64,000 bases of DNA from Salinigranum rubrum (GCF_002906575.1 NZ_CP026309.1:2356001-2420000), one strand, 5' to 3'. Positions 1-8,740 are shown, counted from the first letter of the stretch. Numbers and translations: made by a program. Notes: generated from the sequence alone by a model not told the origin.

Positions 1-72
1 AGGCGAGCGGCTGTCCGCGGCGCGGCGACGGCGGCTCCGTCGTTCACCGCCGTCGTTCCAGGACGTGACGTC

Positions 73-195
73 TCAGCGGATTCTGACCCGGTCGCCGCAG
101 GTCGGGCAGTTCGGACCGCCGTGAGTGTCGTCCAGTTCGAGCGCGTCGCCGGTCCAGCCACAGCCTGGGCAGTGAACGAGTGGTGTCGTACTCAT
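73..195 (-). CDS. Small zinc-ribbon protein, 40 aa
   Basis: The protein is 40 residues long and carries two Cys pairs, CPGC near residues 9-12 and CPTC near residues 31-34, with short acidic spacers. This is the layout of a single zinc ribbon, a family of tiny proteins that is abundant in haloarchaea. The ATG is preceded by a GGGGGAG purine run and by a TATA-like stretch (CATAATCG, about positions 213-220), which supports the start. The role is unknown; RNA or protein binding is only an inference from the fold. It is too short for most gene callers. Confidence 0.6.
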   Translation of the reverse strand: MSTTPLVHCPGCGWTGDALELDDTHGGPNCPTCGDRVRIR

Positions 196-429
196 GTGTC
201 TCCCCCATGATCGATTATGAGGTATTCCGAGAAGTATCTATCGTCGTGAGCGTCCGGGGAGTCTGATGGCTCTCTCGGGAGTTAGTGCCTCGATAATGCG
301 CCGGGAGTCAGCGTCAGATGCGTGTACCCCTACCCGCAGTCTGCCGCTGGACCTCCTCGGTCTACCCACACGTACCGACGACGCAAGTAAATACTTTGTG
401 ACAGACGTGCGTCTGACGCCGTCTCCCGT

Positions 430-831
430 TCACGAGTTCTCGGTGGTCGTTTCACCGGAGCCAGCGCGCCGTGAGACGAACCGGAGGGGCCCCGACTGTA
501 ACACGACGTCCGGATCCAGCGGACGCTCCTGGAGTTCGGTGACCTTGAGGCAGGCGACGTATATCGTCAGGTGGCTCGCCGCGTACGCGAGGACGACCTG
601 GACGAGCAGCGGAACGGCGAGGCCGGCTATCTCCAGCGTCCCGAAGACGAAGAGAACGGTCGACGACGTCGCGACGAGGCTCCCGAGTTGCAGCGTCACG
701 CCGATGAACGCCGTGATGGTGGTGTCGATGCGCGATGTCGTGTACGGGGTGTACAGCGCCGCAGTGACCACACTCACCGCCACGAGGACGAGTCCAACGG
801 GGAGTGCGACCACTGCGAACGCAGACTGCAT
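430..831 (-). CDS. Four-helix membrane protein of unknown function, 133 aa
   Basis: The protein is mostly hydrophobic, with about four transmembrane helices (near residues 5-25, 38-62, 66-82 and 83-100) and a hydrophilic C-terminal tail of about 30 residues. A TATA-like element (ACAATTATAC, positions 857-866) lies about 30 bases upstream of the ATG, so the transcript is probably leaderless and this start is well placed. No family motif is recognised. Overlapping open frames on the other strand lack these signals. Confidence 0.65.
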   Translation of the reverse strand: MQSAFAVVALPVGLVLVAVSVVTAALYTPYTTSRIDTTITAFIGVTLQLGSLVATSSTVLFVFGTLEIAGLAVPLLVQVVLAYAASHLTIYVACLKVTELQERPLDPDVVLQSGPLRFVSRRAGSGETTTENS

Positions 832-938
832 CGGTGTTTGATACGGGAGGCGGGGGTATAATTGTATCTGAGAGGCAGAGTGACACGATTTTGGACATGT
901 TTCGTGCCGTTGACAGAGCGGCCGCGAGCGGGGGTGGC

Positions 939-1940
939 TCAGTTCCCACCACCACGGGACCCGGAACGACCCGGTTCCGTCGCGTTCGTGGAACCGTTGC
1001 CACCGGGGTTCTCACCGCTGTTGCCACCGGCGTTGCCGTTGTTGCCGTTGTCGTTGCCACCGGGGCCGTTCCCCTCACCAGGGCCGTTCCCCTCACCGGG
1101 GTTCTGTCCCGACTCGCCGGCGGACTCGTTTCGCTCGCCCGGGGCGGTCGACGTTTCGTTCCCCGACTGGTCGGTGCCAGTCGCTCCCTGTCCCTGTTCT
1201 TGTCCCTGTCCGCGGGATCCGTTCGAGTCGTTCGCGCGGGACTCGCTCTGTCCGGGCGGGTCGGCGGGCGGACCCGACGAGTCGGGGCCACCCGTACTGG
1301 TGTTCTCCGGCGGTCCGAAGCCGCTCCCTCGTGTCGCGCTCGGTCCCGCGAGGGTCCGCGCGATGGCGGCGACCTCCGGTCCGGTGAGTTCGTCGGCCTC
1401 CGTCCGGAGCGTCTCGAGCGCGGTCACGTTCACCCCGTTCCGTCTGAGCGTCTCCGCCGGGAGCGTTCGTGCCCGCTGTGCGGTCCGGTCGGTCACGTGC
1501 CGGAGGGCGGTCGTCCGCGCGCTCAACTGCGCCGCCCGGATTCGGTACTCGCTCTCGCTGATCGTCCCGTTCTCACGGGCCGTCTCGAGTTGTGCTTTCT
1601 GGGTCCGGAGCGCCGCCAGTCGGTCTCGACTCTGGTTCGCCTGGCGAGCGACGACCTGTGCCTTCGACGCGTCCGAGCTAGAGCCGTTAAACTGGTGGTT
1701 AAACGACCGAGTCTCGAGTTCGCCGCCGAGTTCTGCGCCCTGCACCCCGACCGAGCCGGCCAGTCGGGTGCCGGGTGCGGCCGCTGCCGTCCCGTTGGTC
1801 GCGTCGGGCGACTCGGTCTGCCCCAGGGTCGTCTCCCCGCCGACACCAGCCGTCGACGCCGTCCCCGTCCCGACCACCGGGAGCGCGACTCCGGCGAGCA
1901 CGGTGAGGACGACCACGAGTACGGCCCCGATTCGTCTCAT
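939..1940 (-). CDS. Secreted Asn/Gly-rich protein, 333 aa
   Basis: The protein begins MRRIGAVLVVVLTVLAG, a Sec-type signal peptide, followed by a coiled-coil-prone, Gln/Arg/Ala-rich region (about 60-190). The last ~120 residues are a low-complexity Asn/Gly/Ser/Glu tail. I chose the start at 1940 over an upstream in-frame ATG because the TATA element (TATAAGG, positions 1967-1973) lies 27-33 bases upstream of this ATG, while the longer frame would start upstream of the promoter. The signal peptide also begins at this Met. It is presumably exported to the cell surface. No catalytic motif is seen and its function is unknown. It is co-oriented with the membrane-anchored winged-helix gene upstream. 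Confidence 0.65.
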   Translation of the reverse strand: MRRIGAVLVVVLTVLAGVALPVVGTGTASTAGVGGETTLGQTESPDATNGTAAAAPGTRLAGSVGVQGAELGGELETRSFNHQFNGSSSDASKAQVVARQANQSRDRLAALRTQKAQLETARENGTISESEYRIRAAQLSARTTALRHVTDRTAQRARTLPAETLRRNGVNVTALETLRTEADELTGPEVAAIARTLAGPSATRGSGFGPPENTSTGGPDSSGPPADPPGQSESRANDSNGSRGQGQEQGQGATGTDQSGNETSTAPGERNESAGESGQNPGEGNGPGEGNGPGGNDNGNNGNAGGNSGENPGGNGSTNATEPGRSGSRGGGN

Positions 1941-2048
1941 CTCCTCTTCCTCTTCGAACGGACTCTCCTTATACGTCCACAATCGTCACGCCGAATTAAC
2001 CCCGATTCACGCGGGTTCACCGCCGTGCAGTCGGGCGGTTCCGACTCG

Positions 2049-3296
2049 TCACGAGAGGCCGCTTCCGGGGAGGGCGACCACGTTCTCCCGCCCGATTCGG
2101 AACGTTTCGATCTCCTCTGCGTCGCGGAGCTTCCCGATGACCTGACTCGTCTTCGCGTCCGACCAGTCGAGTTCGGCGGCGACCGCCTGCTGTTTCATCC
2201 GACCAGCGTTGTGTTCGAGAAGCGCCAGCACCCGTTCCTCGTTGCTGAGGAGTTCGTCCTCCCAGGGATCGGGAGTGCCCTCGTCAGCCTCGGCCTCGGC
2301 GGGTCCAGCGTCCTCGGCGGCTTCGACGGTCCCGTCGTCTCCCGTGTCGGCGTCGACGCTCTCGGCACCGGTCGCCGTCGCCTCCGCAGCCGCCTCGGAA
2401 CCGTCCCCGCTCCCGGCCGGGGGGACGGAGCCACTGTCGGCATCGCTATCTGCGCGACTCGTCTCCTGTGAGCGCCGCCACAGCACGACCCCGAGCACAG
2501 CAATCACGAGGAGAAGCGCCCCGCCAGCGACGACGAGCACCGACGGTCCGCCGTCGGTGGTGTCGTCTCCGCCCTCCCCGTCGCCGCCGTCACCGTTGCC
2601 GCCGGTCGCACCGGTCGCGCTTCCGCCCCCCTCGGCTTCCGAGGCTGTCGGCGACAGGGAGACGACCGGCTCCCCGTCGGCGAAGTCCGTCGGTCCGATC
2701 CACACCACGGCGTCGTCGCGCCGTTCGTCCGGGGTCGGCTGGACGGCCGTCGTCGCGTACCCGTCGGGCCACGCCACGACGAACGTGGTCTGGCGGTCGA
2801 GGAACAGCCCCGCGAGCGCGTCCCCGGCTTCGAGGGTCTCCCCGCTCGCGACGGCGAAGCCCGTCCAGTCGAACCGGTAGGTGACGACGCCGTACTCCTG
2901 CGGGAGCTGTTGGCGCGTCGCGCGGACCGAGACGTTCTCCACCCGCATCTCCCGACCGGTCGCGTTCTCGGCCGCCCGGGCCGTCGCACCCATCCGCTCC
3001 GCGAACGTCGACGTGTACGCCGTCTCGTTGGCCTCGACGTCCGTCCGGAGCGACTCGAACGCCGCCGTGGTGTTCTCGTCGTTCAACCGCACCCGGTACT
3101 CGACCGTCCAGCGGGCGTCGCCGTTCGAGCGCAGATCCGCGCGCAACAGGACGCCGTCGGGCTCGATTCCCTCGTCGCCGAGTTGCGCTGCTCCAGGGGC
3201 CGGTGCGTGCTCCGTTGCGCCGGCAGCGCCCGCGACGACGCCGACGACCGCGAGCGTGACGAGGAGAAAGACGCCGGCGCGACGGACACCACACAT
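2049..3296 (-). CDS. Membrane-anchored winged-helix regulator, 415 aa
   Basis: The domain order is a signal peptide (residues 1-27), then an extracytoplasmic beta-rich domain (~35-230) and a Gly/Asp-rich linker. One transmembrane helix (about 255-277) follows, then an acidic Ala/Glu-rich linker and a C-terminal winged-helix domain (last ~65 residues, starting near LLSNEERVLALLEHN). This layout is typical of haloarchaeal membrane one-component regulators, in which an outside sensor is joined to a cytoplasmic MarR-like DNA-binding domain. The start at 3296 sits about 30 bases downstream of TTTAAG (positions 3325-3330) and at the signal peptide; a longer frame exists but begins upstream of that promoter. 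The ligand and targets are unknown. The neighbouring secreted protein is a plausible partner only by position. Confidence 0.7.
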   Translation of the reverse strand: MCGVRRAGVFLLVTLAVVGVVAGAAGATEHAPAPGAAQLGDEGIEPDGVLLRADLRSNGDARWTVEYRVRLNDENTTAAFESLRTDVEANETAYTSTFAERMGATARAAENATGREMRVENVSVRATRQQLPQEYGVVTYRFDWTGFAVASGETLEAGDALAGLFLDRQTTFVVAWPDGYATTAVQPTPDERRDDAVVWIGPTDFADGEPVVSLSPTASEAEGGGSATGATGGNGDGGDGEGGDDTTDGGPSVLVVAGGALLLVIAVLGVVLWRRSQETSRADSDADSGSVPPAGSGDGSEAAAEATATGAESVDADTGDDGTVEAAEDAGPAEAEADEGTPDPWEDELLSNEERVLALLEHNAGRMKQQAVAAELDWSDAKTSQVIGKLRDAEEIETFRIGRENVVALPGSGLS

Positions 3297-3511
3297 GCTC
3301 GTCCGGTGGAATGGGTGGCGCTGGCTTAAACGTTGTACGAACGGCGCGGGCCGTGCGACGCCGAGAGACGATTCGAGAGACCGCGTGTCACGACCATCGA
3401 CGCGCCGGTGACCGGTCGCCTCAAACACTCTGGCGCGTCCGACAGTTCACGGTATCAGAACTGCACACTCGGGACGATACCGTTATACGGGAAAACGGCC
3501 GACGATGTCCC

Positions 3512-4120
3512 GTGTCGTTCGACGACCCCATCGCCGAGAAACTCCTGAGCGACTCCCCGTACGAACGGCTCCGCGCCCGACAGCTCAGCTACTTCGTACA
3601 GCCCATCGACCGCAAACTCGCCTGGCAGAGCTACCTGCTCTTCGCGCTCGCCGGCCTCCTCCCCGTCCTCTCCGTCCTCCCCACTGCCGTCCGACGGACG
3701 TACCTCCCGACGGTCGCATCGAGCAGCCCGAAACTCGCGTTCGTCGCCCTCGTCGCAGTCGTCTTCGTCGCCGGCACCGGCGTCGGCCACGCGCTCGTCG
3801 AGTACGTCCGAGTCGAACGCGGTCCGCTCGACGAGCGACAGGCCCGCGAACTGGTGACGTTCGAGAGCCTCTGTTCGATGCTCGGGTTCGGCACGGGGGG
3901 CCTCGCGACCGCCTCGACGTACGCGCTCGTCCTCCTGGGGTTCGGCGGTCGGGACCTCCTGAGCGCGTTCCTCGCCGCCGGCGGCGGGAACCCGTTCGAG
4001 CCCTCGACGCTCGGCGTCACCGTCGGCTTCGTCGCCATCGTCGCGCTCCTGTGTGCCGTGGCGCTTCAGACGCTCTCGGCGTACCTCCACGTCCGGGCGT
4101 GTCTCGCCGACGGGGTGTGA
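3512..4120 (+). CDS. Multi-pass membrane protein, 202 aa, GTG start
   Basis: The protein has a soluble amino-terminal stretch of about 35 residues, then roughly four transmembrane helices separated by an acidic/basic loop (near VEYVRVERGPLDERQ). The GTG start is chosen because a TATA element (GTTATACGG, near 3482-3489) lies about 27 bases upstream, consistent with a leaderless transcript. The open frame extends further upstream, but only through non-conserved-looking Arg-rich sequence. No known family is recognised. It is divergent from the winged-helix gene at 2049-3296. Confidence 0.6.
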   Translation: MSFDDPIAEKLLSDSPYERLRARQLSYFVQPIDRKLAWQSYLLFALAGLLPVLSVLPTAVRRTYLPTVASSSPKLAFVALVAVVFVAGTGVGHALVEYVRVERGPLDERQARELVTFESLCSMLGFGTGGLATASTYALVLLGFGGRDLLSAFLAAGGGNPFEPSTLGVTVGFVAIVALLCAVALQTLSAYLHVRACLADGV

Positions 4121-4191
4121 GCGAACGCGAGGGAGCACGACGAAGGGAAAGCGGCGACGGGATTTATGTGTCATCGAACGTAACTCAACGC

Positions 4192-4278
4192 ATGGACGGT
4201 GCAGACCTGTTCTTCCTCGTCGTCTCGGTGCTCGTATTCGTCCTCATCCTCGTGGGCGTCGTCCTCAGTTTCCTCTGA
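4192..4278 (+). CDS. Single-span micro-membrane protein, 28 aa
   Basis: The reading frame encodes a 28-residue peptide, MDGADLFF followed by an unbroken hydrophobic helix to the C-terminus. A TTTATG element (positions 4163-4168) lies about 26 bases upstream, the spacing seen for other genes here. A single-helix small protein of this kind is common in haloarchaea but is usually missed by annotation. Function unknown. Confidence 0.5.
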   Translation: MDGADLFFLVVSVLVFVLILVGVVLSFL

Positions 4279-4368
4279 CACACGGGTGTCCGCCCACCCC
4301 CGGTGTCTGCCCCGCGTCTGACAACCGGGGAAAAGTTTATAATACGTGTCTCATATTTCCGTCACGTT

Positions 4369-4530
4369 ATGCCGGAGTGCCAGAACTGCGGTTCTTTCGT
4401 CACCCCCGCGTATGCTCGCGTCTTCACCCCCGATGGTGTCGAGAACCCTCGCGTCTGCCCGAGTTGTGAAGACATGGTCCGCGACGGCGCGGACGTCAGG
4501 AAGGCCCGTTCTCCGAGAAACACGAACTGA
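4369..4530 (+). CDS. DUF7563-type zinc-ribbon protein, 53 aa
   Basis: The protein starts MPECQNCGSFVTPAYARV and has a second pair CPSC near residue 33, giving a two-knuckle zinc ribbon. The sequence matches my memory of the haloarchaeal DUF7563 small-protein family. An AT-rich promoter (AAGTTTATAATA, near 4333-4344) lies 25-30 bases upstream of the ATG, which selects this start over a longer frame. The 3' end overlaps by 35 bases with the convergent winged-helix gene on the other strand. The molecular role is unknown. Confidence 0.7.
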   Translation: MPECQNCGSFVTPAYARVFTPDGVENPRVCPSCEDMVRDGADVRKARSPRNTN

Positions 4531-4737
4531 TCGCGTACCGCCCCTCCACTTCTCTCACGAGTCCCCGTTCGGTGAGCGTCCGAAGGACGCCGTACAACGC
4601 CAACTTCGTCATCGACAGCGCGGCCTGCAGTTCTTCGACGGTGGCCGCCCCGCCCACCCGAGCGCGAGATAGACGAGTTTCGCCCGCGGCGACTGCACGT
4701 CCGGTGGAACCTCGATGGGTGTCGACTGCGTGGACAT
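4496..4737 (-). pseudogene. Winged-helix (MarR/TrmB-like) regulator, frameshifted
   Basis: From the ATG at 4737 the frame reads MSTQSTPIEVPPDV...LVYLALG and then runs out of frame. One frame over, the sequence continues as AATVEELQAALSMTKLAL...LTERGLVREVEGRY, a classic winged-helix repressor core. The switch lies in the G/C-rich stretch at about 4648-4660. The whole interval is 242 bases, one short of 81 codons, so one missing G in a GGGTGGGCGGGG run would restore a single 80-residue protein. Either the gene is a recent pseudogene or the base is a sequencing error. The family is a common small haloarchaeal DNA-binding protein. Confidence 0.6.
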
Positions 4738-4839
4738 CGCTCGACCGGTAGGATTCGACGATACTAAAACCCTGATTCAACGATCGTCGAAATGAAGGGA
4801 AAGAACGACCGGTCACGCGGCGGAGCGGCGAGAGAGAAG

Positions 4840-4929
4840 TGGAAGGGGCGGGAGTCGAACCACGCGAAGCCAAATTCACCGGGCGACAGGTGTCGGACCC
4901 GGTGTGCTCTACCACTGAGCCACCCTTCC
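4840..4929 (-). tRNA. Atypical tRNA-like gene, 90 nt, identity unclear
   Basis: Read on the minus strand, the ends form a perfect 7-bp acceptor stem (GGAAGGG with CCCTTCC). A canonical D-arm (GCTC, loop AGTGGTA, GAGC) and a T-loop TTCGACT are also present. The middle is abnormal. The anticodon arm is a 7-bp stem CACCGGG/CCCGGTG around 14 nt with no proper 7-base loop. The variable region is long, and the 5' T-stem pairs with CCCGC only if a U is bulged (GCG-U-GG). No anticodon can be assigned with confidence. It may be a tRNA pseudogene, a tRNA with an unusual intron or insertion, or a tRNA-derived RNA. Confidence 0.45.
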
Positions 4930-5088
4930 ACCCACTCGTAGTCGGGGCGGAAGCAAATACTCGTTGATGGCGGGGCGGCGGGGCAGGGTAGCGAGCGCGC
5001 GGGAACGACCGACGGGGCCGGTGGGGACGACGTGACGACGGGACGCGAGAAAGAAGCGGGGGGAACGCGGACGAGAGCGCGAGCGCGT

Positions 5089-6939
5089 TCAGTAGCTCCG
5101 GATCTTCGGCTCGTACGTCTTGTCCTCGCCCTCGAGGATGACGGGACGGAACCACACCTCGGGCGTGCCCTCGTTCCACGAGAGCATCGTGTGCTTCAGC
5201 CAGTTCTCGTCCTTGCGCTCTTGGTGTTCGGCCCGCCAGTGAGCGCCGCGGAACTCGTCGCGGACGAGCGCGCCGAGGGTGATGGCTTCGGCCAGATCGA
5301 GGATGTTCCGCGTCTCGATGGTCTGGATGAGGTCCGTGTTGAACGTCCGCGACGGGTCGGAGACGGCGACGTCCTGGTACGCCTCGCGAGCCTCGCGGAT
5401 GTCGCGGAGCGCCTGCTTGAGACCGTCCTCCTCGCGGAAGACGTTGACGAACCGCGTCATGGACTTCTGCACCTTCGCGCGGATGGTCGCGTGGTTCGTG
5501 CCCTCCCGCGACATCAGCGCGTCGACGCGGGTCCGCTCGTCCGTGACCGCCCGTTCGACGCACTCGTCGGGGGTGAGTTCGGCCGTCGCTCCACCGTCCG
5601 GAGCGGTACCGCCGTCGGCGGCGACGTCGCCCGGCCCGCCGACCTCGCCCGGCTGGACCGGCGTGTCGACTTCGCCGACCTCGTACTCGCCGCGCTTGCC
5701 AGTCTCGATGCGCGCCGTACCGAGGTCACGACCGGCGGCGTGCTGGCCGGCGCGCTTGCCGAAGACGATGAGTTCGGGCAGCGCGTTGCCGCCCAGTCGG
5801 TTGGCACCGTGGACGGAGGCGCAGGCGCACTCCCCGGCGGCGTACAGGCCCGTGATACAGGTCTCGCCGTTCTCGTCCGTCTCGACCCCGCCCATCGCGT
5901 AGTGCTGGCCGGGCTTGACCGGCATCGGCTCTTCGAGGCCGTCGACGCCCTCGAAGTCCTCCGCGAGGTGGAGGATGTTCTCCAGTCGGTCGATGATGCG
6001 CTCCTCGCCGAGGTGGCGCATGTCGAGGTGGACGTACTCGTCCTCGATACCGCGACCCTGGTTCACCTCGGTCAACTCGGCCCGGGAGACGACGTCCCGG
6101 GAGGCGAGTTCGCCGGCGTTGTTCGCGTAGCCGTGTTCGTACATGAACCGCTCGCCGTTCTCGTTGTAGAGGATACCACCCTCGCCGCGGACCCCCTCCG
6201 AGATGAGCACGCCCGTGGAGGGAAGCGTCGTGGGGTGGAACTGGATGAACTCCATGTCCTCGATGGGTGCGCCGGCGCGGTAGGCCATCGCCACGCCGTC
6301 CCCCGTGTTGGAGACGGCGTTGGTGGTGTGGTCGTACACCTGCCCGGGTCCGCCGGTGGCGAGGACGACGCCCTTGCGGGCGCGGAAGCCGGCGATTTCG
6401 CCCGACTGGATGTCGTAGGCGACGACGCCGTGACACCTCCGGTCTTCGGGCCGCTCCTCGTCGCTCACGGCGAGACGGGTGGCGTACCACTCGTCGTACA
6501 CCTCGATGCCGCGCTTGACCAGTTGCTCGTACATCGTGTGGAGCAACTGGTGGCCGGTTTCGGCACCGGCGTAGGTGGTCCGCGGGAACGAGAGGCCGCC
6601 GAACGGTCGCTGGGAGACGCGGCCGTCCTCGTCGCGCGAGAAGGCCATCCCCCAGTGTTCGAGCTGCATCGTCTCCCTGGGGCTCTCCTTACAGAGGGTC
6701 TCGACTGCGGGGGCGTCCCCCAGGTAGTCCGAGCCCTTCATCGTGTCGTAGGCGTGGTCCTTCCACGAGTCGCCCTCGCGGAGGGCGGCGTTGATGCCGC
6801 CTTCGGCCGCACCCGTGTGGCTCCTGACCGGGTGGAGCTTCGTGACGATGGCCACGTCGGCTCCTTCTTCCTGTGCTGCGATGGCCGCACGCAGGCCCGC
6901 ACCGCCCGCGCCGACCACGATAACGTCGTGTTCGTACAT
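5089..6939 (-). CDS. sdhA: Succinate dehydrogenase flavoprotein subunit
   Basis: SdhA is the FAD subunit of membrane complex II and oxidises succinate to fumarate on the cytoplasmic face. The 616-residue length is normal. The N-terminal dinucleotide-binding motif VVGAGGAGLRAA is followed by RSHTGAAEGG, where His41 is the residue expected to hold FAD covalently. The HxxE/Arg substrate region and a C-terminal domain with the typical HTMLSWNEG sequence are present. It is the last gene of sdhC-sdhD-sdhB-sdhA. The 109-base gap from sdhB contains TTTAAAAAGG near 6976-6985, which could serve as an extra internal promoter. Residues 460-490 hold a Gly/Ala-rich insert typical of halophiles. Confidence 0.95.
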   Translation of the reverse strand: MYEHDVIVVGAGGAGLRAAIAAQEEGADVAIVTKLHPVRSHTGAAEGGINAALREGDSWKDHAYDTMKGSDYLGDAPAVETLCKESPRETMQLEHWGMAFSRDEDGRVSQRPFGGLSFPRTTYAGAETGHQLLHTMYEQLVKRGIEVYDEWYATRLAVSDEERPEDRRCHGVVAYDIQSGEIAGFRARKGVVLATGGPGQVYDHTTNAVSNTGDGVAMAYRAGAPIEDMEFIQFHPTTLPSTGVLISEGVRGEGGILYNENGERFMYEHGYANNAGELASRDVVSRAELTEVNQGRGIEDEYVHLDMRHLGEERIIDRLENILHLAEDFEGVDGLEEPMPVKPGQHYAMGGVETDENGETCITGLYAAGECACASVHGANRLGGNALPELIVFGKRAGQHAAGRDLGTARIETGKRGEYEVGEVDTPVQPGEVGGPGDVAADGGTAPDGGATAELTPDECVERAVTDERTRVDALMSREGTNHATIRAKVQKSMTRFVNVFREEDGLKQALRDIREAREAYQDVAVSDPSRTFNTDLIQTIETRNILDLAEAITLGALVRDEFRGAHWRAEHQERKDENWLKHTMLSWNEGTPEVWFRPVILEGEDKTYEPKIRSY

Positions 6940-7048
6940 TGTATGAGTGTCCGTGTGTCCGCGAGTGTCCGCGTTCCTTTTTAAAGCTCGTCCGTGGATG
7001 GCGGTTAGGACTGGGTTGACTTGAGCGTTTCCGCCCCCGTCCCCGCCT

Positions 7049-7933
7049 TCACCAGAACTTCAGGTTGTTCTTGACCGCCTCGCGTTTGAGCTCCTGGATG
7101 TGCTCGGTGAGGGGGATGTCCTTCGGGCACACCTCCGTACAGGAGAACTGCGTCTGACACCGCCAGACGCCGTGTTCCTGCTCGATTATCTCGAGCCGTT
7201 GCTGTTTGATGTCCTCGCCCTCCCGTTCGTCCATCGCGAAGCGGTACGCCTTGTTGATCGCCGCCGGGCCGAGGTACTGGTTGTCGCCGGCCGCGATGTT
7301 GCACGAGGACATACACGCGCCGCACCAGATACACCGCGTGGACATCTTGATCTTCTCGCGGTTCTCTCTCGTCTGGCGCTGCTCGTCCAGTTCGCCGTCG
7401 GGGAGTTCGTTCGTCTGGAAGTACGGCTCGACGGCCTCCATCTGGTCGTAGAAGTGCTCCATGTCCACGACGAGGTCCTTCACGACCTCCTGGTGGGGGA
7501 GCGGCTCGACGCGAACCGGCTCGTCCAGGTCCGAAAGCTGGGTCTTACACCCCAGCCGCTGTCGACCGTTGACGAACAGCGCGTCGGAGCCACAGATGGC
7601 CTGCCGGCAGGAGTGTCGGAAGGTGAGCGAGGAGTCGTAGGTGTCCCGCGCGTACATCAGCGCGTCGAGCACCGTCATCCCCTTCTCGAAGGGGACGTGG
7701 AACGAGTCGAACCGCGGCTTCTCCTTCTCGGGGACTTCGGGGTCGTACCGGAACACCTTCAGCTCGACGGTGTCCTCGGCCTCCTTCGCGCGCTCGGCCG
7801 CCTCCTCCTGCCGCTCCTGTTCTCGCGCTGCTGCCTTGCGACGGCGCTCGGCACGGCGCTGGTCGCCCTTCGAGGGTGCCTGTTCTTCGGCTTCCGGTTC
7901 CGCTTCCTGGGTCTCTGGGACTTGCGTACTCAT
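7049..7933 (-). CDS. sdhB: Succinate dehydrogenase iron-sulfur subunit
   Basis: SdhB passes electrons from SdhA to the membrane anchor through three Fe-S clusters. The Cys motifs are visible in order. First is the [2Fe-2S] ligand set around CRQAICGSDALFVNGRQRLG. The first helical set is CIWCGACMSSC, and the last is CQTQFSCTEVCP. At 294 residues it is longer than most SdhB proteins because of a charged Glu/Arg/Ala-rich N-terminal extension of about 60 residues that looks coiled-coil. The gene begins 4 bases after the end of sdhD, so the two are one transcription unit. Confidence 0.95.
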   Translation of the reverse strand: MSTQVPETQEAEPEAEEQAPSKGDQRRAERRRKAAAREQERQEEAAERAKEAEDTVELKVFRYDPEVPEKEKPRFDSFHVPFEKGMTVLDALMYARDTYDSSLTFRHSCRQAICGSDALFVNGRQRLGCKTQLSDLDEPVRVEPLPHQEVVKDLVVDMEHFYDQMEAVEPYFQTNELPDGELDEQRQTRENREKIKMSTRCIWCGACMSSCNIAAGDNQYLGPAAINKAYRFAMDEREGEDIKQQRLEIIEQEHGVWRCQTQFSCTEVCPKDIPLTEHIQELKREAVKNNLKFW

Positions 7934-7937
7934 GGTG

Positions 7938-8309
7938 TTAGAACGTCGGGAAGCCCGCCCACGCGTTCGCCGTGCGGATGCCCTGGATGACGAGCACCGC
8001 GCTGGCGAGCACGAGCGCGCCCTTCACGACCTGAAGTTTCGTGCCCGTGAGGCCCTGGTTCACGAGCGCGTTGTAGACGCCGTTGACCCCGTGGAACGTC
8101 GCCGTCACGAGGAACAGGACCATCAACGAGTAGTACGAGAGCTGTTCCATCCGCGCGGAGGACATGGCGAACGTCACCTCGTCGGCGTGGTTGACGAAGT
8201 GAAGCAGGAAGAAGTGGAAGGCCAACACGATGACGAGGAACGCCGCCGTGATGCGCTGCCAGAGCCACCGCCGACCGCCCGGCTTGAACGAGGAGTAGCG
8301 TTCCGCCAT
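7938..8309 (-). CDS. sdhD: Succinate dehydrogenase membrane anchor subunit D
   Basis: This is a 123-residue protein with three transmembrane helices, in the position of the second membrane anchor of complex II. Histidines in the first and second helices (FHFFLLHFVNH and ATFHGVNGVYN) are candidate heme or quinone-site ligands. The gene starts one base after the sdhC stop codon and is followed 4 bases later by sdhB, so it is translated from the shared sdhCDBA message. The assignment rests on context plus fold, because anchor sequences are weakly conserved. Confidence 0.9.
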   Translation of the reverse strand: MAERYSSFKPGGRRWLWQRITAAFLVIVLAFHFFLLHFVNHADEVTFAMSSARMEQLSYYSLMVLFLVTATFHGVNGVYNALVNQGLTGTKLQVVKGALVLASAVLVIQGIRTANAWAGFPTF

Positions 8310-8310
8310 C

Positions 8311-8703
8311 TCAGAACACCCCTGCCATGAACGTCGGCACGCTCGCGACGACGATGGCGCCCGTCAGAACGAGCGACGCGTAGAAGCTCTTGTCCTGTGC
8401 CTCCAGCCCGACGCCGAGGTCGACGAGGAGCAGACGCAACCCGTTGAGGATGTGGAACACCGCCACCGCGAGGAGCCCCACTTCGAGGATGCGAACGACG
8501 AGGAGGCTCTCCAGCGCCTGGATGGTGTTGGTGTACGCCGCGTCACCCGATAGCGCGGTCGAGAGGACCGCGATGTGGGTGAAGAGGTATCCCACGAGCA
8601 CCCAGCCCGTGAACTTGTGGAACACCCAGGCCCACATCCCGGCGGAGAACTCCCGCCACCGGCCGAAGTCCTCGACGAGGCCTCGACTGTGATACTTACT
8701 CAT
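8311..8703 (-). CDS. sdhC: Succinate dehydrogenase cytochrome b subunit C
   Basis: This is the first gene of the succinate dehydrogenase operon. The 130-residue protein has three transmembrane helices. The [16 protein letters not shown] segment and [15 protein letters not shown] fit SdhC-type cytochrome b, where conserved His residues bind heme and the region contacts quinone. A TATA-like CTTCTATAC (about 8732-8740) is roughly 30 bases upstream of the ATG, marking the operon promoter. Confidence 0.9.
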   Translation of the reverse strand: MSKYHSRGLVEDFGRWREFSAGMWAWVFHKFTGWVLVGYLFTHIAVLSTALSGDAAYTNTIQALESLLVVRILEVGLLAVAVFHILNGLRLLLVDLGVGLEAQDKSFYASLVLTGAIVVASVPTFMAGVF

Positions 8704-8730
8704 GCTCCTGTGTGGCTGGGTACCGGGGTG

Positions 8731-8740
8731 GTATAGAAGT
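8731..8740 (-). promoter_or_regulatory. TATA-type promoter of sdhCDBA
   Basis: On the minus strand the sequence ACTTCTATAC lies 28-37 bases before the sdhC ATG, the usual position for an archaeal TATA box with a near-leaderless transcript. It is the only clear AT-rich element between the operon and the upstream gene. Confidence 0.5.

Noticed and set aside
4840-4929. Ordinary intron-containing tRNA
   Set aside because: No bulge-helix-bulge motif or uridine at position 33 can be placed, and the T-stem also needs a bulge, so an intron alone does not explain it.
5032-6984. A 650-residue open frame on the plus strand across sdhA
   Set aside because: It is the antisense shadow of sdhA caused by high third-position GC. 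It has low-complexity Val/Arg/Asp sequence and no promoter or family match.
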